Assembly (NCBI RefSeq): GCF_001665395.1 | Contig: NZ_LZSG01000042.1 | Location: 1 to 64,000 of the forward strand | Source: Mycobacterium sp. 1164966.3 | GTDB lineage: Bacteria; Actinomycetota; Actinomycetes; Mycobacteriales; Mycobacteriaceae | Direction of reading: 5' to 3' | DNA length: 64,000 nt | Shown here: in pieces, positions 15,052 to 24,000 of the stretch | Layout: every line of letters starts with the position of its first letter | How positions within the stretch are numbered: the stretch's first letter is position 1 | Notes under the pieces: model-generated | The model's input: the letters and a program-made list of their open reading frames with translations, nothing else | What the model was told of the DNA's origin: nothing | Database searches by the model: none | Position numbers and translations under genes: made by a program

Positions 15052-16206
15052 TCAGATCTCCAGCTCGGCAACCAGTGCGTCGACAACCGCGCGCAGGTCG
15101 CCGTCATGTTCCTCGGCCACCCGTCGCTGCCGCTGGTACGACGCGCCCCGACGGGAGATGTCGGCCACCGCCGCCAGTTCGTCGGCGCAGTGCAATGACG
15201 CGGCGATCGGCTCCAATTGGTTCAACACATCGGTGAGATCATCGGTGACCAGCCGCTCGTTGCTGTCGGCGTCCAGGATGATCACGGCGTCCAGTCCGTA
15301 GCGGGCCGCACGCCACTTGTTCTCCTGCACATGCCAGGGGGGCATGGTCGGCAGTTTCTCGCCGGCGTCGAGCCGTCGGTCCAGATCGACGATCAGGCAG
15401 TGCGTCAACGCAACCAGCGCGGCCAGCTCGCTCAGGTTCGACACGCCGTCGCAGATCCGCACCTCGAGGGTGCCTAGATGCGGCGAAGGCCTTATGTCCC
15501 AACGGATTTCGTCCATGTGGTCGATGATGCCGGTCTTCTTCTGGTCGTAGACAAAGCCTTCGAACTCCGCCCAAGTCTGAAAGTGAAACGGCAGTCCCGC
15601 GGTGGGCAGCTGCTGAAACATCATCGCCCGGTTGCTGGCGTAGCCGGTGTCTTCGCCGCCCCACCACGGTGACGAGGCGGACAGCGCCAACAGATGCGGG
15701 TAATAGTTGAGCAATGACGTCATGATCGGCATTACTTTTGCGGCCGAGGAGATTCCGACGTGTACATGGACTCCCCAGATCAGCATCTGGCGGCCCCACC
15801 ACTGGGTGCGCTTGATCAGCTCGGCGTAACGGGGCGCGTCGGTGAGCTTCTGGCGCGACCACCGGGCAAACGGGTGAGTGCCCGCGCAGAACAGCTCCAT
15901 GCCGCGATCCCGGACGATTCGCCTTGCGGGGCCCAATGTTTCGCGCAGGTCTTCCATCGCTTCGGCGGCACATTCGCAGACACCGCTGACGACTTCGACG
16001 GTGTTGCGCAGCAATTCCTTGTGTACGCGCGGGTTTTCGCCGATCTCGGCGATGACAGCGGTGGCTTCGTTGCTCAGGTCGCGAGTCTGAGCATCGACGA
16101 GTGCGAATTCCCATTCCACCCCGACCGTCGGCCGCGGCGAGCTGGCGAAATCGATATGGGCCTGACTCTTTTTGGGGCCCCTGTTGACAGGTGCGCTAGC
16201 CGGCAC
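15052..16206 (-). CDS. Carboxylate-amine ligase, GCS2 / YbdK family (Rv0433-like)
   Basis: 384 residues from GTG 16206. The family is related to glutamate-cysteine ligase and has ATP-dependent ligase activity. Seen here: PTVGVEWEFALVDAQTRDLS at the active-site start, ELLRNTVEVVSGVCE, GTHPFARW, WGVHVHVGISS, ASSPWWGGEDTGYASNRAMMF and TLEVRICDGVSN. Mycobacteria use mycothiol rather than glutathione, so the true substrate is uncertain. The start overlaps the sodC stop by 11 bp; GTG 16215 and an upstream start at 16242 are possible alternatives. Downstream gene begins 3 bp later. Confidence 0.9.
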   Translation of the reverse strand: MPASAPVNRGPKKSQAHIDFASSPRPTVGVEWEFALVDAQTRDLSNEATAVIAEIGENPRVHKELLRNTVEVVSGVCECAAEAMEDLRETLGPARRIVRDRGMELFCAGTHPFARWSRQKLTDAPRYAELIKRTQWWGRQMLIWGVHVHVGISSAAKVMPIMTSLLNYYPHLLALSASSPWWGGEDTGYASNRAMMFQQLPTAGLPFHFQTWAEFEGFVYDQKKTGIIDHMDEIRWDIRPSPHLGTLEVRICDGVSNLSELAALVALTHCLIVDLDRRLDAGEKLPTMPPWHVQENKWRAARYGLDAVIILDADSNERLVTDDLTDVLNQLEPIAASLHCADELAAVADISRRGASYQRQRRVAEEHDGDLRAVVDALVAELEI

Positions 16207-16921
16207 CGATGACACCGCACGCCACCCGCTTGCCGGCGTCACCTGTGGTCATCGTGATCTCGTCGGGACCTGGTGCCCCGCCTTTGATTTGGGTGTAGCG
16301 ATCCGGCGGGATGTTGGCGAAGTTGTCGGAGCCGGCGTGAATGATGATCGAGGTCTTCTCGCCGGCCAGCAGATCGTTCATGGTGAAGGCGTCCGTGGTG
16401 GTCACCAGCAGCGCGTGGTGGTCCCCGCGCACCTGCAATGACGTCAGGTCTCCGCTGGAATGTCCGGTGTGACCGGGCAACTGGAAGTGGCCACCGGCGG
16501 ACAGGAAGTCGCCGCGCGTGTCACCGCCCGTCGGGGCGACGGAGTTGGGCTCACACTTGCCCACCTTGTGAATATGGACCCCGTGGAAGCCGGGACTCAA
16601 TTGAGTGCCGGTCGTGGTGATGGTGATGGTGACGTAGCCGTTGTTGAACTCGAACTTGGCCGTGGCCACCTCGCTGCCGTCGGGCGCCTTCAGCTGCGTG
16701 GTCAGGCTCTGCCCCGCCGGCGCACCCGGGCTGCTCGAGGGCCCCGGGCTCGCGGTGCCGGCGTGAGTCGACGGCCCCGACGATCCGGTCCACACCGACG
16801 GCGTGGTGCCCTGTGTCGTGGACGGTTGCTGAGGTGACGCGCAGGCGCTGAACAGCGCGACACAACTGACCGCGGACAGCGCGGACATGACGGCTTTGCG
16901 GTGACCGGCGAGCATACGCAT
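16196..16921 (-). CDS. sodC: Cu(-Zn) superoxide dismutase lipoprotein
   Basis: 241 residues from ATG 16921. The signal peptide ends in a lipobox (LFSAC, Cys at about 27), so it is anchored outside the cytoplasmic membrane, where it dismutates superoxide, for example from macrophages. A Ser/Pro/Gly-rich linker follows to about residue 70. Copper ligands are visible in HGVHIHKVGKCEPN, in AGGHFQLPGHTGH and in IIIHAGSDNFAN. The C-terminus GKRVACGVIGAG carries the second Cys of the disulfide and the conserved Arg. Likely cotranscribed with GCS2 and Lon-N genes. Confidence 0.95.
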   Translation of the reverse strand: MRMLAGHRKAVMSALSAVSCVALFSACASPQQPSTTQGTTPSVWTGSSGPSTHAGTASPGPSSSPGAPAGQSLTTQLKAPDGSEVATAKFEFNNGYVTITITTTGTQLSPGFHGVHIHKVGKCEPNSVAPTGGDTRGDFLSAGGHFQLPGHTGHSSGDLTSLQVRGDHHALLVTTTDAFTMNDLLAGEKTSIIIHAGSDNFANIPPDRYTQIKGGAPGPDEITMTTGDAGKRVACGVIGAG

Positions 16922-17002
16922 AGCGAGCAGCCTAACCTGGCAACGATCCGCGCGAAGCGTTCTGCGCAGTGAGTCCACGGCTTTGGTTGTGAAACCACGG
17001 TT

Positions 17003-17099
17003 TTGCGGGTGAGCCCACGGCGAAAAATCGCCCAGATCCCGCCGTGCGTGCACACCCAACGCCGTCAGTTCACAGGCAACGCCATCAGCTCACCCGCAA
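17003..17099. repeat. Palindromic intergenic element (AATCG/CCCGCC family), copy 1
   Basis: TTGCGGGTGAGC (17003-17014) and GCTCACCCGCAA (17088-17099) form a perfect 12-bp inverted repeat. The core, GGCGAAAAATCGCCCAGATC then CCGCC and TGCGTGCACAC, matches the core of the elements at 47993 and 48225. It ends 2 bp before the 3' end of virR, in the 180-bp gap between virR and sodC. Confidence 0.75.
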
Positions 17100-17101
17100 C
17101 C

Positions 17102-17581
17102 TCAGCCCGTCACCAGGACGATGACGCCGGGCGGCTGGTCGGCGAGCGCAGCGATCCGCCGCTCCACCGGTGCTCCCAAGTTCTTTCCCACCGCTTCCGC
17201 CGTGGCCTTCTCACCCTCAGCATCGCCGTAGTAAACGGTGGTGGCTGTAACCTCCGGCGGCGCCGGCTTCAGGTTGCCGGGCTCGGCGACGTTGAAACCG
17301 GCTGCCTTGAGTTGATCAGCGGTGCGCCTAGCGATGCCCTCTATCTCACTGATATTGAGCACCCTGACTGCGACCTGGCCGGCGGGTTTACCGCTGGTCG
17401 GGTTCGGCGCCGCCGTCGCTGAAGCGCTGGTGGCGGACGACGGAGACGAGTATTCGTCGGAGTTCCCCGACCCGCTCAGCGCCCGCAGCCCGAGCAGCAG
17501 GAAGATGACGCCGAGGAACAACAGGACCATCACCATGGCTCGCAGGGGCAGCCCCGAAGAGTCGGGCACGCGGGTATTCAT
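17102..17581 (-). CDS. virR: VirR (LytR C-terminal domain membrane protein)
   Basis: 159 residues. A short cytoplasmic N-terminus, one transmembrane helix (MVMVLLFLGVIFLLLGLRAL, about residues 16-35), a Ser/Thr/Ala/Pro linker, and an extracellular LytR_C domain beginning VAVRVLNISEIEGIARRTAD. This is the arrangement of M. tuberculosis Rv0431 (164 residues), named VirR because it restrains membrane vesicle release and affects virulence and cell wall architecture. The position next to sodC agrees. Its 3' end abuts a palindromic repeat that could act as terminator. Confidence 0.9.
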   Translation of the reverse strand: MNTRVPDSSGLPLRAMVMVLLFLGVIFLLLGLRALSGSGNSDEYSSPSSATSASATAAPNPTSGKPAGQVAVRVLNISEIEGIARRTADQLKAAGFNVAEPGNLKPAPPEVTATTVYYGDAEGEKATAEAVGKNLGAPVERRIAALADQPPGVIVLVTG

Positions 17582-17645
17582 CGCGTTTCACTGTAGCCAG
17601 CGGAAGGCCAGAACCTGCAAAAGCGCCTGCGGAAACGCGCGGGTG

Positions 17646-17954
17646 TCAGGTCACCTCGAAGCCCAGGCGGCGCGCGGCGCGTGCCTTCTGACGGCTGGCG
17701 CGCAGCCGTCGCAGCCGCTTGACCAACATCGGGTCGGCGGCCAGCGCTTCGGGCCGATCAACCAGCGCATTGAGCACCTGGTAATACCGCGTCGCCGACA
17801 TCGAGAACAACTCTTTGATGGCTTCTTCCTTGACGCCGGCGAACTTCCACCATTGCCGTTCGAACGCCAAGATGTCGTGTTCGCGGCGAGTCAGCCCATC
17901 GGCGATTTCAGCGTCGTCCCCCGATCGATTTGCCCGCGCCATGGCGCTGTCCAT
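17646..17954 (-). CDS. DUF3263 protein (Rv0430-like)
   Basis: 102 residues from ATG 17954, starting MDSAMARANRSGDDAEIADG. The middle, LTRREHDILAFERQWWKFAG and VKEEAIKELFSMSATRYYQV, resembles a sigma-factor-like or HTH helix set, and the tail is strongly basic (RRLRASRQKARAARRLGFEV), consistent with nucleic-acid binding. The sequence is nearly identical to what I recall of Rv0430, showing unusually strong conservation for a hypothetical protein. Function unknown. Codons upstream to 18083 are open but not needed. Confidence 0.88.
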   Translation of the reverse strand: MDSAMARANRSGDDAEIADGLTRREHDILAFERQWWKFAGVKEEAIKELFSMSATRYYQVLNALVDRPEALAADPMLVKRLRRLRASRQKARAARRLGFEVT

Positions 17955-18165
17955 ATCGCTTCCCCTGGACCCTTCCGGCGAAATCTCTTGCACTATGAGT
18001 TGACTTACATACGGGCACGTTTCGGCGAATATTGAACCACGCCGGTAACTGTTGCGCCGGAATGCAGACCCGCGAGTCGGCATACTTGCTGGATTGCCCG
18101 CTGCGGTCCCAACGCCGCTCCCCGGCGCCGGTCCACGCTAGCGGCACGATTTAAGCTAGCCGACC

Positions 18166-18759
18166 ATGGCAGTCGTTCCGATCCGCATTGTGGGAGATCC
18201 CGTCCTGCACACTCCCACGGCGCCGGTTCAGGTGGCCGCGGACGGATCGCTCCCTCCAGAGGTCGTCGAGCTGATCTCGACCATGTACGACACCATGGAC
18301 GCCGCACACGGGGTCGGCCTGGCCGCCAACCAGATCGGGCACGGCCTGCGGTTGTTCGTCTACGACTGCGCCGAGGACCGCGGCATGACCGCCCGCCGCC
18401 GCGGCGTGGTCGTCAACCCGGTCCTGGAGACCTCCGAGGTGCCCGAGACCATGCCCGACCCGGACAACGACGACGAAGGTTGCCTGTCGGTTCCCGGTGA
18501 GGCATTCCCCACCGGGCGCGCGAAGTGGGCCCGGGTCACCGGCGTGGGCGCCGACGGCTCCCCGGTCACCATCGAGGGCACCGGCCTGTTCGCCCGCATG
18601 CTGCAGCACGAGACCGGGCACCTCGACGGGTTCCTGTACCTGGACCGCCTCATCGGCCGGCATGCCCGCGCCGCAAAGAGGGCCGTCAAGTCGCACGGGT
18701 GGGGCGTTCCCGGACTGTCTTGGACGCCGGGTGAAGGACCCGATCCGTTCGGTCACTGA
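18166..18759 (+). CDS. def: Peptide deformylase
   Basis: 197 residues, cytoplasmic. Removes the formyl group from the initiator Met of nascent proteins. All three metal and catalytic motifs are intact: GVGLAANQIG (49-58), EGCLSVPGE (Cys106 metal ligand) and QHETGHLDG (His148, Glu149, His152). An insertion between motifs 1 and 2 and a longer C-terminus are normal for mycobacterial Def. Its stop overlaps the start of the GNAT gene (TGATG), so the two are coupled. Confidence 0.97.
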   Translation: MAVVPIRIVGDPVLHTPTAPVQVAADGSLPPEVVELISTMYDTMDAAHGVGLAANQIGHGLRLFVYDCAEDRGMTARRRGVVVNPVLETSEVPETMPDPDNDDEGCLSVPGEAFPTGRAKWARVTGVGADGSPVTIEGTGLFARMLQHETGHLDGFLYLDRLIGRHARAAKRAVKSHGWGVPGLSWTPGEGPDPFGH

Positions 18760-19571
18760 TGGTTTTGTGGCCGGACCTCGGCACGCGGGTGACTGTTCGC
18801 TACCGTCGGCCGGCGGGTTCGGTCCCGCCACTGACCGACGCGGTGGGCCACCTGCTGGCGATCGATCCCGTGGTGCGGGTGCGGACGAAGGCGGGTGCAG
18901 TGGTCGAGTTTGCGCCCGCCGACGCGGTGGCGCTGCGAGTCCTTCCGGACACCCCGGTGCGCACCTCGCAGATTCGTTCGCTCGAACACGCCGCGGCGAC
19001 GGCCTGGCCCGCGGTGGACCATGCCTGGCTGGACGGCTGGCTGCTGCGCGCCGGCCGCGGGGCCGGCTTCGAAGCGAATTCAGCAGTGCCACTGGATGTT
19101 TCGGCAGATGCCAGCACGATCCCCGCAATCGCCGACTGGTACACCCGGCGCGGCCTGCCGCCGCTGCTCTTGATTCCCGATCGCTTGCTGCGGCCCCCGT
19201 CGGACCTCGTCCCCGAGAGCATGCACCGCATGCTGGTGTGCGACTTGCGCGGACCCGGCGGCTCGCTCGAGCGTCACGCAGGAGTGCAAGTCAACGACGA
19301 ACGCCACGCCAGCGTGTCATTCGGCGCCGAGGCGGGCGTGGCAGCCACGCGCGCCGCGGTCACCGATGCGCCGGACGGCACCCGGTGGGTGGGCCTGTCG
19401 GCCGACGACCAGTGCTCCGAGCGAGTGTGCGAAGCACTGTTGGCGTGGGGCGCGAGTCGTGGGGCTACCCGCGGCTACCTGCGAGTGACCGGCCGCAATG
19501 CCCTCGCCGAATCACTGGGTTTCCGGCTGCACCACCACAGTCGCTGTTTCCGGCTGCCCGTTAGCCTCTAG
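18759..19571 (+). CDS. GNAT N-acetyltransferase (Rv0428c-like)
   Basis: 270 residues. The N-terminal 70 residues form a small barrel-like region (GTRVTVRYRRPAGSVPPLTD). The acetyltransferase part includes the acetyl-CoA loop region around CSERVCEALLAWGASRGATR and the C-terminal YLRVTGRNALAESLGFRLHH, a typical GNAT ending. Substrate unknown. In mycobacteria it is always placed between def and xthA, and the overlap with def points to a shared transcript. Start ATG 18759. Confidence 0.85.
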   Translation: MVLWPDLGTRVTVRYRRPAGSVPPLTDAVGHLLAIDPVVRVRTKAGAVVEFAPADAVALRVLPDTPVRTSQIRSLEHAAATAWPAVDHAWLDGWLLRAGRGAGFEANSAVPLDVSADASTIPAIADWYTRRGLPPLLLIPDRLLRPPSDLVPESMHRMLVCDLRGPGGSLERHAGVQVNDERHASVSFGAEAGVAATRAAVTDAPDGTRWVGLSADDQCSERVCEALLAWGASRGATRGYLRVTGRNALAESLGFRLHHHSRCFRLPVSL

Positions 19572-19573
19572 CC

Positions 19574-20449
19574 ATGTCCGACGGCGTGTTCGATGGCGGC
19601 GACCCGCTTCGCCCGGCTTCGCCGCGCTCGCGATCGCCGCGTCTCCGCTTGGCCACCTGGAACGTGAATTCGATTCGCACCCGCCTGGACCGCGTCGTCG
19701 ATTGGCTGGCCCGCGCCGAGGTCGACGTACTGGCCATGCAGGAGACCAAGTGTGCCGACAGCCAGTTCCCCACCCTGCCGTTTTTCGAGATCGGCTATGA
19801 GGTCGCCCACGTCGGCTTCAATCAGTGGAACGGCGTCGCGATCGCGTCTCGCGTCGGACTCGACGACGTGCAGATCGGCTTCGAGGGCCAGCCGACGTGG
19901 AGCAGCAAACCCGAGATAGCCGCTACCGCGGAAGCCCGCGCGCTGGGCGCCACCTGCGGCGGCGTTCGGGTGTGGAGTCTGTACGTGCCCAACGGTCGCA
20001 GCCTGGCTGATCCGCACTACACCTACAAGCTGAATTGGCTTGCCGCGCTGCGTGATACGGCCGAAAGCTGGCTGCGTGACGATCCCGGCGCCCCGATCGC
20101 CCTGGTCGGCGATTGGAACATCGCGCCAACGGACGAAGATGTCTGGAGCACCGAGTACTACACCGGATGCACGCACGTCTCCGCGCCGGAGCGAAAGGCG
20201 TTCAACGCCATCGCCGACGCCCAATTCACGGATGTAGTAAGGCCTTTCACGCCCGGACCCGGTGTCTACACGTACTGGGATTACACCCAGCTGCGGTTCC
20301 CGAAGAATCGGGGCATGCGCATCGACTTCATCCTTGCCTCGCCTGCGTTGGCCGACCGGGTGTCCGACGCGCAAATCGTTCGCGAAGAGCGCAAAGGCAA
20401 GGCGCCCAGCGACCATGCGCCGGTGCTGATAGATGTGCGGTCCGGCTGA
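19574..20449 (+). CDS. xthA: Exodeoxyribonuclease III
   Basis: 291 residues. AP endonuclease and 3'-5' exonuclease of base excision repair. Catalytic motifs of the EEP fold are present: LATWNVNSIRTRLDRV, LAMQETKCADSQFP (metal Glu), SLYVPNGRS, VGDWNIAPTDEDVW (Asp, Asn), RIDFILASP and DHAPVL (Asp-His pair). The N-terminus carries an extra segment, GGDPLRPASPRSRSP, encoded by a 47-bp copy of a dispersed repeat (19592-19638) that the M. tuberculosis protein, as I remember it, lacks. The insertion sits before the first strand and should not harm the fold. Confidence 0.95.
   Translation: MSDGVFDGGDPLRPASPRSRSPRLRLATWNVNSIRTRLDRVVDWLARAEVDVLAMQETKCADSQFPTLPFFEIGYEVAHVGFNQWNGVAIASRVGLDDVQIGFEGQPTWSSKPEIAATAEARALGATCGGVRVWSLYVPNGRSLADPHYTYKLNWLAALRDTAESWLRDDPGAPIALVGDWNIAPTDEDVWSTEYYTGCTHVSAPERKAFNAIADAQFTDVVRPFTPGPGVYTYWDYTQLRFPKNRGMRIDFILASPALADRVSDAQIVREERKGKAPSDHAPVLIDVRSG
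19592..19638 (-). repeat. 47-bp copy of the fgd1-upstream dispersed repeat, inside xthA
   Basis: The sequence, GATGGCGGCGACCCGCTTCG and on to GCGATCGCC, is the reverse complement of the unit repeated at 58160-58300, with 2 differences in 47 positions. Here it is part of the xthA coding sequence and encodes about 15 extra N-terminal residues. Confidence 0.9.
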
Positions 20450-20591
20450 CCGCGCACGCCCCTGAACGGCGTTCGTTGTCTGCAACTTTGTAACGTGGCA
20501 GGCTTTCATTTGAAACGTGCTAGGAACAACCGTTTGTTGCGGTGAGGGTTCGACACGCAGGTATATAAAGGGTTAAGGCCAGGGAGTGATT

Positions 20592-21044
20592 ATGAGTGTC
20601 GTTGGCGGAGCAGTCCGCAATGTGGGTCGAACAGTCAATAGTGCAGCGTCGGCGACCACGGCCGCCGCGGGCGCTGTCGGTGGCGCCGCGATAAGTGGAG
20701 TCGTCGGAGGCGTAAAGGGAGCGGCTGAAGGCATCCAGCGCGGAATCGGCAGCGGCAGCAAGTCGACGCCGGCGGCCGCGTTGGCCATCGCTGCGCTCGG
20801 GGTCACCGGCCTCGTCGAGTGGCCCATCCTGTTGGCCGTCGGCGGCGGTGCGCTGGTGTTGCGCAAGCTGAGCGAGAAGCCCCAGGAGTCACAGCCCGCG
20901 CAGGCCCGACTCGCCCCGGTGCCGGACAAGCCCGCGGCGGAAAAAGCCGCACCGCGAAAGACAACCGCCAAGACGCCCGCCAAGGCCGGCAAGAAGAGCA
21001 CCGGCCGGCGGGCAGGCGCCACCAACCTGCGCAGCACCAACTAA
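20592..21044 (+). CDS. Small membrane-associated protein, Rv0426c-like
   Basis: 150 residues from ATG 20592. The first half is Gly/Ala-rich (VGRTVNSAASATTAAAGAVG), with a hydrophobic segment VEWPILLAVGGGALVLRKL. The C-terminal third is Lys/Ala/Pro-rich (APRKTTAKTPAKAGKKSTGR), resembling histone-like tails. Function unknown. It lies 19 bp before ctpH, and the same neighbour relation exists in M. tuberculosis, so it may assist the CtpH pump. Confidence 0.8.
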   Translation: MSVVGGAVRNVGRTVNSAASATTAAAGAVGGAAISGVVGGVKGAAEGIQRGIGSGSKSTPAAALAIAALGVTGLVEWPILLAVGGGALVLRKLSEKPQESQPAQARLAPVPDKPAAEKAAPRKTTAKTPAKAGKKSTGRRAGATNLRSTN

Positions 21045-21063
21045 CCGGCAGCGTAGACACGAA

Positions 21064-24000
21064 TTGAGTATTGCCACCTCGATAGGCCGGTCTATGCCGC
21101 TGCGCCTGGTCGCCTCGGGCGTCCAGACAGCCACCGCCCTCACCACCGCATCCGTCACAACCGCAACTGCCGTCGCAGGCACCATCGCCGAGATCGCGGC
21201 GATCCCGCTGCGCGAAGGAGCCAAAGTACTTTCCGGCGAGCTCTCCCGCGAGACGCTGGGCCGGCACTGCTGGCGCGGCGAAGACCGCGCCTGGATCGAG
21301 GTGCGCGGGCTAGACACCGGTGACGACGAACTCGGGCCTGTCGTGCTCGACGCCGTCCGCGCCCATCACGGCGTCACCTCGGCCAGCTTGAACTACCCAC
21401 TGTCGCGCGTCGTCGTCGGCATCAGCGGTTCGGACACGTCGCTGAGTGAACTGTGCCGAGTCGTGGACAATGCCGAAAGGCGTTGCCGTGTAGGCAAAGA
21501 CGCGAGCACGACGGGAAACCTGCCGGGCGACGGCATCGTGCTGGCGACCAGAGCGTTGACCGTTGCCACCAACGCGGCCGGACTGGGCATCGCGCTCACC
21601 GGCCGCGCGCTGCGGCTCCCGCGTCTGCCGGTCGCGATCGCCGCCGGCGTGACGTTTTTCGACTACCAGCCGTGGTTACGCCGCCGGCTCGAGGACCGTA
21701 TCGGCGGCCCGGCCACCGACACCGTGATGACGCTGGTCCAGGCAACCAGCCAAACGCTCTCCCAGTCGGCGACCTCGCTGTCGCTGGGGCTGACGCTGCA
21801 GTCGATGAAGGCCGCCGAGGTCCGAGCGGAGGCACGAGCCTGGGAGCAGCACGAACCCCGGCTTGCGCGGTACGCCGACCAACCGCCGACGCAGCTGTCG
21901 CCGCGGCCACAGCCGTCACGAGGAATGGAGCGTGTCGCCGGTCGTTTCGCGCTGCTCCAGTCGCTCAGCACAGGGCTGATCGGCGCGGGAGCCCGCAACG
22001 TGAACATGGCAGCCACCGCGGTGCAGGTGACCACACCCAAGGCCAACCGGACCACGCCGGAGGCGTTCGCCACCACCCTTGCCCGCGGACTGGCCGCGCA
22101 ACATTCCGTCTTGCCGTTGCGGCCGGAAAGTCTGCGCAGACTGGACAAGGTCGACGCGATCGTCATCGACCCGCGGATTTTGTGTACCGACACCCTGCGG
22201 GTGGCGCGCATCCGCGGCGCCGCCGACAACGAGTTGTCCGCGGCGTGGAGCCGCGCCCAGCTCATGCTGGAAAAGAGCAGTCTGCGCCCCGGTTGGCGCG
22301 CGGTGCGCGGCATCTCGGGCAGCCGGGCGAATGCCGAAGTCGAGGCGCTTTTCTTGCCCGCCCGTGATCCGCTGGCCTCGGCCGTCGTCGCCGAGGCGCA
22401 CCGCACCGGAGCGGAACTGATCTCGGTCGACGACGACTCACTGGACGAGTTACGGCCGGCGTTCGACGACATCCGGCCCGTGAAAAGCGGGACGCGCAAG
22501 TCCATCGACGACGCGCTCGCCGCCGTGGTCGCCAATCTGCAGCAGGACGGCCGAACCGTCGCCGTCCTGTCATCGACTGCTGCACAAGCGATTTCGTCCG
22601 CGAACTTGGCGCTCGGGATCATGCCCGAGCAAGGCGCACCCGCGTGGAAAGCCGACTTGCTGTTGCCGAATCTGGCCGCTGCCTGGCGGCTGCTGCGCGC
22701 GCTGCCAGCGGCCAAGACAGCAGTCCAGCGGGGCATCGGCATTTCGGCGGGTGCCACCGCGATGGGATCGCTCTTCATGATCCCGCGTGTCCGGGGCAAT
22801 CTCGGGTCCGAGACCGTGAATGTCGGCGCCGCGGCCGGCCTGCTCTCGGGATACCTGCTGGCGCGCGGCATCCTGCACGCCGAAACTCCACGCCCCGCAG
22901 AGGTGCACGAATGGCATGCGATGTCGGTCGAGCAGGTCCGCCACACGCTGCCCGCTGCTCAGGCCGCTAGCGAGCCCTACCGCCGGGGCGGCACACAGCC
23001 ATCGCAAACCCCGATGCAAGCGGTATGGCAGCTGGCCAAGGCCGTCCGAGCAGAGCTGTCTGACCCGCTGACGCCGGTGATGGCGCTCGGCTCGGCGGCC
23101 AGCGCGATACTCGGTTCGCCGGTCGACGCGGTGCTGGTCGGCACGGTACTCACCGGAAACTCGATCCTGGCCGCGGCACAGCGGCTGCGGGCCGAAAAGC
23201 GGTTGAGCCACCTACTGGCGCTGCAGATTCCGCCGGCACGCAAGGTGATCACCGACCCGGACGGCGCCCGGTCATACGTCGACGTCGACGCCGTCCACCT
23301 GCGACCGGGCGATGTGATCGAAGTGCGCACCCACGAAGTGGTGCCGGCCGACGCCCGGATCATCGAAGAGGTCGACGTCGAGGTCGACGAATCGACGCTC
23401 ACCGGCGAGTCGCTGTCGGTGGACAAGCAGGTCGAGGCCACGCCCGGCGCCCCGCTCGCCGAGCGCCGCTGCATGCTGTTCGCCGGAACCACGGTGGTGG
23501 CCGGCACCGCGGTGGCGCTGGTGACCGCGGTCGGCGCCGACACCCAACAGCGCCGCGCCGCCGATCTGATATCCGGTGAGCTGTCGTCCGACATCGGCCT
23601 GCAACACCAGCTCGGCCAGCTGACCACCCAGGCACTTCCGGTCAGCATCACCGGCGGTGCTCTGGTTGGCGCGCTCGGGGTGGTGCGCCGCATCGGGTTG
23701 CAGCACGCGGTCTCCAGCGCCATCGCCATCGCCGTCGCCGCGGTCCCCGAAGGCATGCCGTTGGTGGCGACGCTGGCGCAAGCGGCGTCGGCCCGGCGCT
23801 TGACGAAGTTCGGTGCGCTGGTTCGAGTCCCGCGTTCGGTGGAGGCGCTGGGCCGGATCGAGGTGGTCTGCTTCGACAAGACCGGAACGCTCAGCGAGAA
23901 CCGGCTGCGGGTGTCGGAGGTCCGCCCGACCGCGGGCGATACGGACGCATTGAAAGAAGAAGAGGTATTGCGGTGTGCGGCGCACGCCGCGCCGGTAACC

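Noticed and set aside
17955..18083. Longer N-terminus for the DUF3263 protein
   Set aside because: ATG 17954 gives the conserved 102-residue protein; upstream codons have no similarity to the family.
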